Shown piece by piece: positions 1 through 6,332 of a stretch of 8,995 nucleotides of DNA; position 1 is the first letter of the stretch, and every line of letters starts with the position of its first letter. The stretch comes from DATLAN01 sp035527455 (GTDB lineage: Bacteria; Planctomycetota; Planctomycetia; Pirellulales; Thermoguttaceae): positions 1-8,995 of the forward strand of contig DATLAN010000083.1 of assembly GCA_035527455.1 (NCBI GenBank), read 5' to 3'. Under the pieces are notes generated by a model that saw only the letters and a list, made by a program, of their open reading frames with translations, was not told the origin of the DNA and searched no databases. The position numbers were made by a program, and so were the translations under genes.

Positions 1-1214
1 GTGTCGCCGACGTCCTGGCGGTAGCTGGCCCCGCAGATCAACACGTCGGCCCCCGCGATGTATCGCCCCATGTTGCGCAGGGCGTCGCGCGTCAGTTCGG
101 CCACGTGCAGCGCCCGGGTATCGTTGATGTCCACCGCGGTCGGACTGATCTTGAAGACGCTGTCGCCGTCCTCGAAGCCGAGGATGTGCTTGTAGGCCCA
201 GTAGCCCAGCCCCGCGTCCTTCGGCAGGCAGTATCCGCCGATTCCCGGGCCGGGGAAGATGATGTTGCTGTGGGTGGGCCGCACGCGGATGGCTTCGATC
301 ACTTTGGTCAGATCGACGCCGTTGCGTTCGGCGAACAGGCTCCACTCGTTGAGGAAGGCGAGGATGGTCGCCCGATAGGAATTCTCGACGATTTTGGTCG
401 TTTCCGACTCGATCGGCCGGTCCATCACGGTCAGCGGGAACCGTTCGGTGTTGAGCACTTCGTGGAGGAACTTTTCGACCCGATCCCGGGCCTCCGCGTC
501 GCAGCCGGAGCAAACCCGCCAGAAATCGCGGATCGAGGAGACGTATTCCTTGCCCGGCATCACTCGCTCGAAACTGTGCGCCAACAGCGGATCGGAGTCG
601 ATGCCCCGGCCGGCGAAGGCCTTTTTCATGATCGGCCAGGCGACGAACTCGGTAGTGCCCGGCGCCACGGTGGTCTCGATCAGGGTGAGGCAGTTCGGCT
701 GGATCTTCTGGCCGATGGTCCGCATGGTGGCTTCCAGCGCGGACATTTCGGCCTCGCCGGTCCGCATGTTGCCCAATTCGTGTTTGGTGTAGTCGCACTG
801 CACGTCGACCACCACGCAATCGGCCAGCGCGAGGCAGTCGCTGTTGAACGTCGCGGTGAGCGTCTTCTTCTCGTTCACGCAACGGGCGATCATCGGATCG
901 ACTTCCGGGTCTTCGGCCTTCACGGGCGACTCGCCGCGGTTGAGCAGAGGGATCTTCCAGTAGCTTCGCGTGCTGGGGCGCTGGCAGCCGATGACGAACT
1001 TGCTCGGTTTGCCGGTCTTCTTGTCGACCGTGTCGGCAATGATCGCGGCCATCACGGCGCCGACGAAGCCCACGCCCATCACCACGACGATTTCCTTGTC
1101 CTCGGCGCGGGCCTGCTCGACGAGTTTTTCCAGACGCGCCAATTCCTCCGCATATTCGTGTTTTTCGGGAATTGCGAATTTTTCGCCCGAGGGGCTGACT
1201 GAAAAAGCTGCCAT
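1..1214 (-). CDS. Nucleotide-sugar dehydrogenase (UDP-glucose/GDP-mannose dehydrogenase family), 3' end cut by window edge
   Basis: Enzymes of this family oxidise the C6 hydroxyl of a nucleotide sugar to a carboxylate using NAD(P)+, supplying uronic acids for exopolysaccharide or cell-surface glycans in the cytoplasm. The 404 codons present show a Rossmann motif (GVGFVG, residues 47-52), the ETTVAPGTTE segment, the central-domain motif TKIVENSYRA with Lys274 and Asn278, and the nucleophile motif GGYCLPKD with Cys329. The Lys-to-Cys spacing of 55 is close to that of UGDH enzymes. The last visible motif, GASYRQDVGD, opens the C-terminal UDP-binding domain, most of which lies beyond the left edge. 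The ATG start is backed by AGGAG at 1226-1230, 11 nt upstream. Two oddities: about 40 charged residues precede the Rossmann fold, and the position after beta2 reads GCQ instead of the usual acidic residue that holds the NAD ribose. The substrate cannot be decided from sequence. Confidence 0.92.
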   Translation of the reverse strand, partial: MAAFSVSPSGEKFAIPEKHEYAEELARLEKLVEQARAEDKEIVVVMGVGFVGAVMAAIIADTVDKKTGKPSKFVIGCQRPSTRSYWKIPLLNRGESPVKAEDPEVDPMIARCVNEKKTLTATFNSDCLALADCVVVDVQCDYTKHELGNMRTGEAEMSALEATMRTIGQKIQPNCLTLIETTVAPGTTEFVAWPIMKKAFAGRGIDSDPLLAHSFERVMPGKEYVSSIRDFWRVCSGCDAEARDRVEKFLHEVLNTERFPLTVMDRPIESETTKIVENSYRATILAFLNEWSLFAERNGVDLTKVIEAIRVRPTHSNIIFPGPGIGGYCLPKDAGLGYWAYKHILGFEDGDSVFKISPTAVDINDTRALHVAELTRDALRNMGRYIAGADVLICGASYRQDVGD

Positions 1215-1321
1215 TGTACGAATGTCTCCTGTTTCCACTGGCACGCGGGCACGGCCATTTCTCGCCCGAGAACGGGGCCGTGAGGTTCGATCATCGAACG
1301 GTTCCGGGCTGTTACATAATC

Positions 1322-1336
1322 CTAGCCCAAGGCTAG
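1322..1336. repeat. Short inverted repeat CTAGCC-CAA-GGCTAG
   Basis: This is a perfect 6-bp inverted repeat with a 3-nt loop. A second small palindrome, CCCG-T7-CGGG, lies at 1357-1371. Both sit in the leader of the sugar dehydrogenase. Neither looks like a classical terminator for the minus-strand genes, because on that strand the run is A, not T, and lies in the loop. Confidence 0.4.
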
Positions 1337-1432
1337 CGCCTTCGAGGACCCGGCGACCCGTTTTTTTCGGGCGAGTTGGCCAGCCGGACGGGCGAAGGGG
1401 CGAGCAGCGAGCGGACCGGCCTTGACGTTCAT
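1322..1432 (-). CDS. Possible 36-codon leader ORF upstream of the sugar dehydrogenase (doubtful)
   Basis: An ATG at 1432 opens a 36-residue, Arg/Ala-rich frame (starting MNVKAGPLAARPFARPAG) that ends at the TAG inside a CTAGCC/GGCTAG inverted repeat. AAGGA lies upstream but only 3 nt from the ATG, closer than normal for a ribosome site. It falls inside the inferred leader of the sugar dehydrogenase transcript. There is no homology I recognise, and such a frame is easily produced by chance in GC-rich DNA. Confidence 0.15.
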   Translation of the reverse strand: MNVKAGPLAARPFARPAGQLARKKRVAGSSKALALG

Positions 1433-1493
1433 GGTTCCTTTCCGAGGGCTGTGAACACGATTCCCGGACGGTCCTTCGCGGAAGGGGGGCGAG

Positions 1494-1522
1494 AAGATAA
1501 CCCTAGAGACGCGGAAAGGCAA
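1494..1522 (-). promoter_or_regulatory. Candidate sigma70-like promoter for the sugar dehydrogenase
   Basis: On the minus strand TTGCCT (1517-1522) and TATCTT (1494-1499) are separated by exactly 17 nt, a good fit to a -35/-10 pair. Transcription would start near 1487 and give a leader of about 270 nt before the ATG at 1214. This is inferred from consensus alone. Confidence 0.35.
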
Positions 1523-1541
1523 GATCAATCCGGTTCGTAGT

Positions 1542-1582
1542 GACCGCATTCATGCGGTCTTCTCGCCGTTTTGCCGAACGGC
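1542..1582. other. Two adjacent stem-loops downstream of the HDAC-like gene
   Basis: GACCGCA-TTCA-TGCGGTC (1542-1559, 7-bp stem) is followed by GCCGTT-TTGCCG-AACGGC (1565-1582, 6-bp stem). They lie 18-60 nt past the stop of the minus-strand HDAC-like gene, where a terminator or an mRNA-end structure would be expected. No U-run follows on the minus strand, so intrinsic termination is not shown. The remaining DNA between 1215 and 1600 holds only the promoter, small palindromes and doubtful leader ORF listed separately. Confidence 0.35.
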
Positions 1583-1600
1583 ACCCGGTGAATCGGGGCA

Positions 1601-2671
1601 TTACGAGCCTTGGAACTTCTTCGGCCCCGGTTTGGTCGACGGATCCGGCTCCTGCCGCAACACGCGGTGGGTCTGGAGGATGCGGCGGATGCTGGCGTAC
1701 TGGACTGCCCAGGCCTCTTTGCTGTATCCCCCGCCGAGCACCATCGCCACGGGAATGCCAAGCCGGACACAGGTATCGATGACATAGGCGTCTCGCTCGA
1801 CGATGCCCGCCTTGGTCAGAGAAAGGTTCGCCAACGGATCTTCGGCCAGCGGGTCGCAGCCGGCCTGGAAGATCACCAGGTCCGGGCGGCTGCGGCCGAA
1901 CAAGCCGGGCAGGTGCCGCTGAAGCGTCTCCAGGTAAGTCTTGTCGGTCGTGCCGCCGACCAGTTCGACGTCGAGATCGCCCTTCTCCTTGGGAATCGGG
2001 TAAATGTCGCGCTCGTGCATCGAGAAGGTGAACACCGAATCGTCATTCCGGCAGCAGACGATCGTGCCGTTGCCCTGGTGTACGTCGAGATCGACCACCA
2101 ACACCCGGCGAAGGGCATTCTCCCGTTGCAGGAGGCGAATGGCGATGGGCATGTCGGCGTAGACGCAGAATCCCTCGCCGCGGTCCGGCTTGGCGTGGTG
2201 ATATCCGCCGCCGATGTTGACGGCGATCCCGTGCTTCAGCGCCAAACGGCAGGCCAGAATCGTCCCGCCCGACGCACAGCGGAACGACTTCAACATGCCA
2301 TGCTCCACCAACGGCGGGGGCAACATGCCGACGATGGGCGCCTCGAGGTACGTGGCCACGTTCTTCGGGTCCTCGAGGCTTTTCAAGAAGCCGGGCGTGT
2401 GGACCAGCAGGAGTTGCTCGCGGGTCAACTCGCCGGGCTCGTGAAAATCGCGGGTGCCGACGATGCCGTCTTGCAGAAGCTGCCCGGCGATCTTCTCGTA
2501 CTTGTGGATATCGAACGGGTGTGCCCGCTCCAACCCGGCCAGATTGATTTCATAGCTTTTCGAGTAGACCAGTGCCACGGCAGTTACCCTCGCTCGCCGG
2601 TCCGGTGGGGTGGTTTGTCCGATCGCCGCCAGCGGGACCAAGCAGCAGACAATTCCTGCGAGGATTTTCAT
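1601..2671 (-). CDS. Exported class IV histone-deacetylase-like (HDAC11-type) amidohydrolase
   Basis: This is a 356-residue member of the arginase/deacetylase superfamily, zinc enzymes that remove acetyl or other acyl groups from Lys or polyamine amides. Visible active-site elements are the His pair in GGGYHHA (His158, His159), the zinc ligands Asp196 and His198 in VVDLDVHQGNGT, the third ligand Asp273 in AGCDPLAEDPLANLSLT, and the catalytic Tyr316 in LGGGYSKEA. The DLDVHQGNG and DPLANLS wording resembles the class IV (HDAC11) group more than acetoin-utilisation or polyamine deacetylases. The N-terminus MKILAGIVCCLVPLAAIGQ reads as a type I signal peptide, which is unusual for an HDAC and suggests action outside the cytoplasm. 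No strong Shine-Dalgarno precedes the ATG, but a promoter fits at 2726-2755. The gene lies 123 bp downstream of the TolC-type gene on the same strand. The substrate is unknown. Confidence 0.9.
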   Translation of the reverse strand: MKILAGIVCCLVPLAAIGQTTPPDRRARVTAVALVYSKSYEINLAGLERAHPFDIHKYEKIAGQLLQDGIVGTRDFHEPGELTREQLLLVHTPGFLKSLEDPKNVATYLEAPIVGMLPPPLVEHGMLKSFRCASGGTILACRLALKHGIAVNIGGGYHHAKPDRGEGFCVYADMPIAIRLLQRENALRRVLVVDLDVHQGNGTIVCCRNDDSVFTFSMHERDIYPIPKEKGDLDVELVGGTTDKTYLETLQRHLPGLFGRSRPDLVIFQAGCDPLAEDPLANLSLTKAGIVERDAYVIDTCVRLGIPVAMVLGGGYSKEAWAVQYASIRRILQTHRVLRQEPDPSTKPGPKKFQGS

Positions 2672-2725
2672 CGGTCAGGCTTTGAGGAGTGTCGAGACGC
2701 GGAATCGTCCCCTTGATACGACCCC

Positions 2726-2755
2726 ATTCTACACCGAGAAGGGAGGGCTTGGCAA
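2726..2755 (-). promoter_or_regulatory. Candidate sigma70-like promoter of the HDAC-like gene
   Basis: On the minus strand TTGCCA (2750-2755) and TAGAAT (2726-2731) are separated by 18 nt, both close to consensus. The start point would be near 2719, leaving a leader of about 48 nt. The presence of this promoter argues that the HDAC-like gene can be expressed separately from the upstream TolC-type gene. Confidence 0.5.
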
Positions 2756-2794
2756 GGCGTCGAGAGGCCACCCTGAGCGGAGCTTTCCTGTGGC

Positions 2795-4195
2795 TCAACG
2801 ACCGTCCGGCGCCCGTTCCAACCCGCCGCTGAGCAGCAGCCCGTCGATCATTACGCGACTGGCCTGCAACTCCAAGAGGCTTTCCAGGTAGGCCAGGTTC
2901 ACCTGGAAGTAGGTTCGCTGGGCAGTCAGCAGCTTCACGTAATCGAATTCCCCTTGCAGGTATCCGGTCTGGATCAGTTCCAGCGAGGACTTGGCATTCG
3001 TGAGAATGTCGGCTGCGTACTTTTCGACCTCCTGCCGGGCGTTCTCGTAGCGTGCGAAGGCGGCGGCCAACCGGTGTTGCAACACGAGTTCCACGCGTTG
3101 GACCTCGTTTTCCGCGGCGATCAGTTCGGCCCGGGCCTTGCAGATGTTCCCCTGGTTGCGGTCGAACAGGTTCAGCGGCAGGCCGAACTCCACGGTGGCG
3201 ACGGTGCTCCGGTCGACGTTGTGGCGGAGCAAGGCGGCGCGAACGTCGAGATTCGGAACGCGCTCGGCACATTCTCGGGCCACCGCACAACGGGCCCGTT
3301 GCACTCCGGCCCGGGCTTCAGCCAGCTCGGGACTCTCCAGCAGCAGACGCTGCCGCGAGCCGTCCCACGTCAGTTGGGGGAGATCGTCTTCCAAGGCTCC
3401 GATCAGTAAGGCCGGTTCCGTCTCGGGCACTCCGATCACGGCCGCCAATCGCTGCAGCGCGGCCCGATGCCGGTTCCGGGCGTCGTCGAGCTGCAGCCTT
3501 GCCCTATCGGCTTCAATACGGGCTTGCAGCACGTCCACCCGGCTTACCTCCAGGGCTTCGAGCAGGGCTTCGGCCGCCTTGACTCCTTCATCGCCGATCC
3601 CGACCAGCCGCTCGTTGAGTTCGACGATTTGCCGGGCGGCCAACGTTTCGTACCAGGCGGTGCGCACGTCGTTGAGCACGCGGTGGCGTTGGGCCTGCCA
3701 GGCGTGTTCGGCCTGCTGCACTTCGTGGGCAACGACCGCGCTGCGCAACCCCAGTTTTCCGGCGGTGACGATCTCTTGTCCGACGAACCCCCCTTGCTGC
3801 CCGGCCGTCCCCTCCGCGCCCATCTCCTCGCCGATGTAGCCGATCATCGGATTGGGGTAGAGCCCGGCCTGGAGCATCTTGCCGCGTGCCGCGCGAACTT
3901 GCATGGCGGCCTGCAAAATCGTGGGGTTGTTGGCCAGGGCGATCGACTCCAACTGGTCGAGCGTCATGCCGGGCCGGGAAGCTGCCGGCTCGGCGACGAA
4001 CGGACCCGGTGCGGCAAATGGCGAGGGAATACCCTCCCTATCCACTTGGGGGACAACTGCCGCCGTCGGAATGATCGGTCGCCCGAATCGCAAGGCGGCG
4101 TGGGGGATTTGGAGCGGCTGGGCAAACGCCGAAACGGTTGGCGACGCCAATACCAACAGTATGACCATACGAAATTCGAACCGGCCTGGTCTCAT
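2795..4195 (-). CDS. TolC-family outer-membrane efflux protein (CusC/CzcC-like)
   Basis: This 466-residue protein is of the outer-membrane factor type that forms the exit duct of tripartite RND or ABC efflux pumps. The N-terminus has a signal peptide (hydrophobic MVILLVLASPTVSAFA, cut before or after Gln26) without a lipobox Cys. A short Pro-rich stretch follows, then two OEP repeats. The first begins at MTLDQLESIALANNP (about residue 77) and includes GLYPNPMIGY. The second contains the hallmark GLPLNLFDRNQGN (about 338-350) and YLQGEFDYVKLLTAQRTYF near the C-terminus. The wording resembles metal-efflux CusC/CzcC proteins. The ATG at 4195 is preferred over an upstream in-frame TTG at 4222, because GAAGGA lies 9 nt before it and the signal peptide then starts normally. 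No membrane-fusion or inner-membrane pump gene is visible nearby, so the exported substrate is open. Confidence 0.92.
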   Translation of the reverse strand: MRPGRFEFRMVILLVLASPTVSAFAQPLQIPHAALRFGRPIIPTAAVVPQVDREGIPSPFAAPGPFVAEPAASRPGMTLDQLESIALANNPTILQAAMQVRAARGKMLQAGLYPNPMIGYIGEEMGAEGTAGQQGGFVGQEIVTAGKLGLRSAVVAHEVQQAEHAWQAQRHRVLNDVRTAWYETLAARQIVELNERLVGIGDEGVKAAEALLEALEVSRVDVLQARIEADRARLQLDDARNRHRAALQRLAAVIGVPETEPALLIGALEDDLPQLTWDGSRQRLLLESPELAEARAGVQRARCAVARECAERVPNLDVRAALLRHNVDRSTVATVEFGLPLNLFDRNQGNICKARAELIAAENEVQRVELVLQHRLAAAFARYENARQEVEKYAADILTNAKSSLELIQTGYLQGEFDYVKLLTAQRTYFQVNLAYLESLLELQASRVMIDGLLLSGGLERAPDGR

Positions 4196-4204
4196 GGGAG
4201 AGAA

Positions 4205-4210
4205 TCCTTC
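4205..4210 (-). promoter_or_regulatory. Ribosome binding site that fixes the TolC-type start
   Basis: GAAGGA on the minus strand, 9 nt before ATG 4195, supports that codon as the start rather than the TTG 27 nt further upstream. Confidence 0.6.
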
Positions 4211-4260
4211 GGGTGTGCGCAATGGAAGGCGTGATATACGAGTTATGTCGGAAGTATCGG

Positions 4261-4289
4261 TTGCAGCGATTGAGACGGGTACATATACA
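4261..4289 (+). promoter_or_regulatory. Candidate sigma70-like promoter of the small-gene cluster
   Basis: TTGCAG (4261-4266) and TATACA (4284-4289) are separated by exactly 17 nt on the plus strand. Transcription would start near 4296 and give a leader of about 340 nt before the first cluster gene at 4634, running through the hairpins at 4387-4427. Based on consensus match only. Confidence 0.4.
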
Positions 4290-4386
4290 TTCGGTCGTAG
4301 GGGTGGTAGCGATTATTCGGAGCGATCGCGCGGTGTCTCGTCTCCGGCCGGCTGTCGATGACTTTCTTATCCACGGGGTCGCACAC

Positions 4387-4427
4387 CGGTCGCATTTTGC
4401 GACCGCACGGCAGCCGCGCTTTGCGGC
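4387..4427 (+). other. Two tandem GC-rich hairpins in the cluster leader
   Basis: CGGTCGCA-TTT-TGCGACCG (4387-4405) is a perfect 8-bp stem with a 3-nt loop. Eight nucleotides on, GCCGC-GCTTT-GCGGC (4413-4427) is a 5-bp stem. Both have T-rich loops bordered by GCG. No U-run follows, so they are not simple terminators. They could be leader regulatory structures or a degenerate intergenic repeat. Confidence 0.5.
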
Positions 4428-4633
4428 CATTTCGTGATCCTCGCGACCGGACCCGACCGGCGCTGCAGATCCTAACTCTCCGGTTGGCCCGGTGTTACGG
4501 AAAACTCCTCCGGGAGTGCGCTTTTCGGCACGTGATTTGTAATAAGTGGGTCGGTGGATGTAAGAGTTTGTTTCTGGGGCCAAGTGCTAAAGAGGCAGTT
4601 TTTCAGGGTCTTCAGACGGCCACGATCAGAGCA

Positions 4634-5173
4634 ATGTATCGCTTGAGATTTCCAAACCGCCGAGAGTCGCGAGGCGCGATCGTGGTCTTCCATCCCGGAA
4701 GCTGTTTGATCCGGCAGGCATCCGCGTGGGCCGGCAAGCCTCTGCATTTCCAAGTGGAATTCTCTTTTGCGCAATCGCCGTTCGACGTTCGGGCGGCCGT
4801 CAGGCGCGCCGCGGTGGCCGTCATCGATGCCACCGAGAACCCAGCCGCGGCCATGGCCGTTTTCGTTCACGCGAGGGCCGAGTTGCCCGCGGGCGCGGTG
4901 GCCGTCTATTCGGAGTCCGTGTGCGGAAAGATGGAGTTGATCGTCTGCGCTCGGGGTGCCACGCTGTTGCTGGGACCGCTGGCGGATGCGACCTGGAGGG
5001 GAGTGCTTGGAATGATGCTGACGTCCGGAGCCCGGGCCTCGCTGCTCGGGCTGACCGGACGGCGTCGGGCAACGATTGGAGCCCGGTCCAGTCCCGTCGG
5101 ATTATGGAAACAACGTTCAATTACTCGAAACTTCGCCGGTTTGCCCCGGCCCAGAATGAGAGAGTGCAAGTGA
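4634..5173 (+). CDS. Hypothetical protein with receiver-like (pseudo-receiver) domain, paralogue A
   Basis: This is a 179-residue protein of no named family that I recognise. Residues 15-125 align without a gap to the protein at 6333-6773 (about 42 of 111 identical by eye). The pattern fits a CheY-like receiver: beta1 AIVVFHPG, an Asp after beta3 (Asp65 in VIDATENP), Ser93 after beta4 (VAVYSES), and beta5 ATLLLGP where the expected Lys is Gly114 and the next residue is Pro115. The acidic pair after beta1 is missing. A basic tail (131-179) has no counterpart in the paralogue; it contains GRRRAT, where the paralogue ends with RRAA, so an ancestral stop may have been lost. The ATG lacks a clear ribosome site; the frame is open upstream to 4358, but the homology supports a start near 4634. 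The TGA overlaps the next ATG (TGATG). A regulatory or protein-binding role is inferred only. Confidence 0.75.
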   Translation: MYRLRFPNRRESRGAIVVFHPGSCLIRQASAWAGKPLHFQVEFSFAQSPFDVRAAVRRAAVAVIDATENPAAAMAVFVHARAELPAGAVAVYSESVCGKMELIVCARGATLLLGPLADATWRGVLGMMLTSGARASLLGLTGRRRATIGARSSPVGLWKQRSITRNFAGLPRPRMRECK

Positions 5174-5409
5174 TGAATCCGATCATCAAACGACTGCAAA
5201 AGTTTGCTGAAGGCGAACTGTGTTCCATCAGCGAAGCCATCGACGTCGAGTTGGAACGCCGCTTGGAGGGTTCGGAGAACGTTGCCGATTCCGCCAGGCG
5301 TCGTGCCCTTCAACGCGAAAAGAGTTACCGACGCAACACCGGGTCCACGGCGACTCCGGTCAGGCTGGTGGGCATGCGCAAGATTCGCAAGCATCGCCGG
5401 GCCGCGTGA
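5173..5409 (+). CDS. Hypothetical small charged protein, translationally coupled to paralogue A
   Basis: This 78-residue protein is of unknown function. It begins MNPIIKRLQKFAEGELCS and is hydrophilic and probably helical: an acidic amphipathic-looking stretch (SISEAIDVELERRLE, residues 18-32) is followed by a strongly basic C-terminal half ending RKIRKHRRAA. There is no signal peptide or membrane segment. The start codon shares one base with the preceding stop (TGATG), and GAGAG lies about 9 nt upstream, which suggests translational coupling. An in-frame ATG at 5104 would add 23 residues (METTFNYSKLRRFAPAQ...) overlapping paralogue A in another frame. That start cannot be excluded, since its wording also looks protein-like. 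The basic tail could bind nucleic acid or an acidic partner, but nothing proves this. Confidence 0.7.
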   Translation: MNPIIKRLQKFAEGELCSISEAIDVELERRLEGSENVADSARRRALQREKSYRRNTGSTATPVRLVGMRKIRKHRRAA

Positions 5410-5434
5410 GCGGGGGACCACTGGTTGGCCCCGC
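5410..5434 (+). other. Stem-loop just after the 78-aa gene
   Basis: GCGGGG pairs with CCCCGC (5410-5415 with 5429-5434), with an inner CCA/TGG pairing. It starts one base after the TGA at 5409. No U-run follows, so it is more likely an intra-operon or mRNA-stabilising structure than a terminator. A second small hairpin (CGAACA/TGTTCG, 5453-5470) lies before the next gene. Confidence 0.45.
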
Positions 5435-5484
5435 TTCCCTGGTGAAAGTGAACGAACACCGTCTTGTTCGAGAAAGGTCTGTCG

Positions 5485-5673
5485 ATGAAAGGCACTGAAA
5501 GACTAACCGATGAGCAGAAAGCTCCGCAACTCCGAGTGGTTCGCATCGAGGATGAGGAAGCGAAAGTGGACTACCAACCCGACGGCCGCGGAAAGGCCAA
5601 GCAGGACGAAGTGGAGCAATTCTGGGCCGGACGCAACCTCGCCATGAGGCGTTCCGCCCGAGTGGCCGCGTAA
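5485..5673 (+). CDS. Hypothetical small charged protein ending RRSARVAA
   Basis: This 62-residue hydrophilic protein of unknown function begins MKGTERLTDEQKAPQLRV. Its N-terminal two thirds are rich in Glu, Asp, Lys and Gln; the last 15 residues are basic (NLAMRRSARVAA). The ATG at 5485 follows GAGAAAGG with a 7-nt gap, a sound ribosome site. An in-frame TTG at 5464 is a poorer choice. No signal peptide, membrane segment or metal motif is visible. It lies 75 bp after the 78-aa gene on the same strand, and its tail resembles the RRAA ends of two neighbours, which suggests that the products may share a partner or processing route. Confidence 0.6.
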   Translation: MKGTERLTDEQKAPQLRVVRIEDEEAKVDYQPDGRGKAKQDEVEQFWAGRNLAMRRSARVAA

Positions 5674-5862
5674 GTGCGCGGTATGACGATTTTGGGGAAC
5701 CGCAACGAGTACGAGGCAGCCGTTTGTTCCTGCCGCTCGAGGAATGATCGACCCAACGGTCTTCGCGCCCTGAAACGGTTCGGGGCGTGGACCGCGGGTT
5801 CCTCGGGCGGCGACGTTGTCGGATGGTCGAAGGCCCCGAAAACCGGGCTTCCGAACGTGTCC

Positions 5863-5868
5863 GGAGGA
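5863..5868 (+). promoter_or_regulatory. Strong Shine-Dalgarno GGAGGA before GTG 5875
   Basis: GGAGGA lies exactly 6 nt before the GTG at 5875. It is the best ribosome site in the plus-strand cluster and the main reason for placing the start of the frameshifted gene there. The 189 bp between 5674 and 5862 show no other gene I can support. Confidence 0.55.
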
Positions 5869-5874
5869 ACCGCG

Positions 5875-6166
5875 GTGCAACGGAGACGCGGCTTGACGAA
5901 CGTGAACGAAGGACAACAACCTTCCACTGACACGCAGGACGTCATCACGGCTCGCCAGGCCGGGTGAAACACTTCCGATTTCAACCAATATCGAGGCAGC
6001 TCGCCTGCGACTCTTCCAGGCACAACGGCACTTGGAACGCGTCACGCGAACGGACCCGCTGATTCGTCCCATCGCAGTTCTGCGGGCACGCCGGTCCCGT
6101 GAACTTCTCGCTCGCAAGATCGCGGCTTTTCCGTGCGCACGCGGAAAGAAGCGGCCGCGTTGACGG
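5875..6166 (+). pseudogene. Small gene split by an apparent +1 frameshift at about 5962-5964
   Basis: From GTG 5875, one frame reads MQRRRGLTNVNEGQQPST and on to ...VITARQAG, then hits TGA at 5965-5967. The next frame is open from 5906 to a TGA at 6164-6166. It has no ATG, GTG or TTG of its own ahead of a protein-like stretch (ETLPISTNIEAARLRLF, then repeated Arg/Leu/Ala helices such as VLRARRSRELLARKIA). Removing one G from the GGG at 5962-5964 joins the two into a single 96-residue basic protein. This suggests a recent inactivating indel, a sequencing or assembly error, or, less likely, programmed frameshifting. I recognise no family. The 166 bp to the next gene are otherwise empty. Confidence 0.45.
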
Positions 6167-6332
6167 CGGGCAGAGGGCTCGGAGCTGGAAATCCGATCAC
6201 GGCGTCCCCCAGGCAATCATGCTTTGCCGATCAACCAATACCCGCGCATCTTCGAATCCGCGCTGCGGCAGTGGTCGGGTGTGGTTGGCCGTATTGTCGT
6301 GCAGGCGACGAGAGGACAAGGAAACGGAATAC

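Larger units (their letters stand above)
4196..4633. other. 438-bp divergent intergenic region
   Basis: This region separates the minus-strand TolC-type gene from the plus-strand small-gene cluster. It contains the TolC ribosome site, a candidate plus-strand promoter and two tandem hairpins, listed separately. I found no convincing -35/-10 pair for the TolC-type gene. A 71-codon plus-strand frame starting at ATG 4222 and ending at 4437 has no ribosome site, homology or plausible composition, and I do not call it. Confidence 0.7.

Noticed and set aside
105..1202. Long plus-strand open frame opposite the sugar dehydrogenase
   Set aside because: It is His/Gly/Arg/Val-rich with no family resemblance. 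The minus strand carries intact Rossmann and catalytic Cys motifs, so this is an antisense shadow.
1610..2716. Long plus-strand open frame opposite the HDAC-like gene
   Set aside because: It mirrors the HDAC-like gene, whose zinc ligands and active-site residues are all present on the minus strand.
4213..4437. 74-codon plus-strand frame in the divergent intergenic region
   Set aside because: It starts with GTG, has no ribosome site or homology, and overlaps the inferred promoter and the hairpins.
5674..5874. Upstream part of an open frame leading into the frameshifted gene
   Set aside because: The strong GGAGGA before GTG 5875 places the start there, and the upstream residues do not look like a conserved protein.
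5571..6023. 150-codon minus-strand frame across the small-gene cluster
   Set aside because: It is antisense to a gene with a good ribosome site and shows no motif. Its composition is typical of reverse-strand noise.
6099..6332. 78-residue N-terminal extension of paralogue B
   Set aside because: The extension is low-quality sequence, has no match in paralogue A, and ATG 6333 has an upstream AAGGA.
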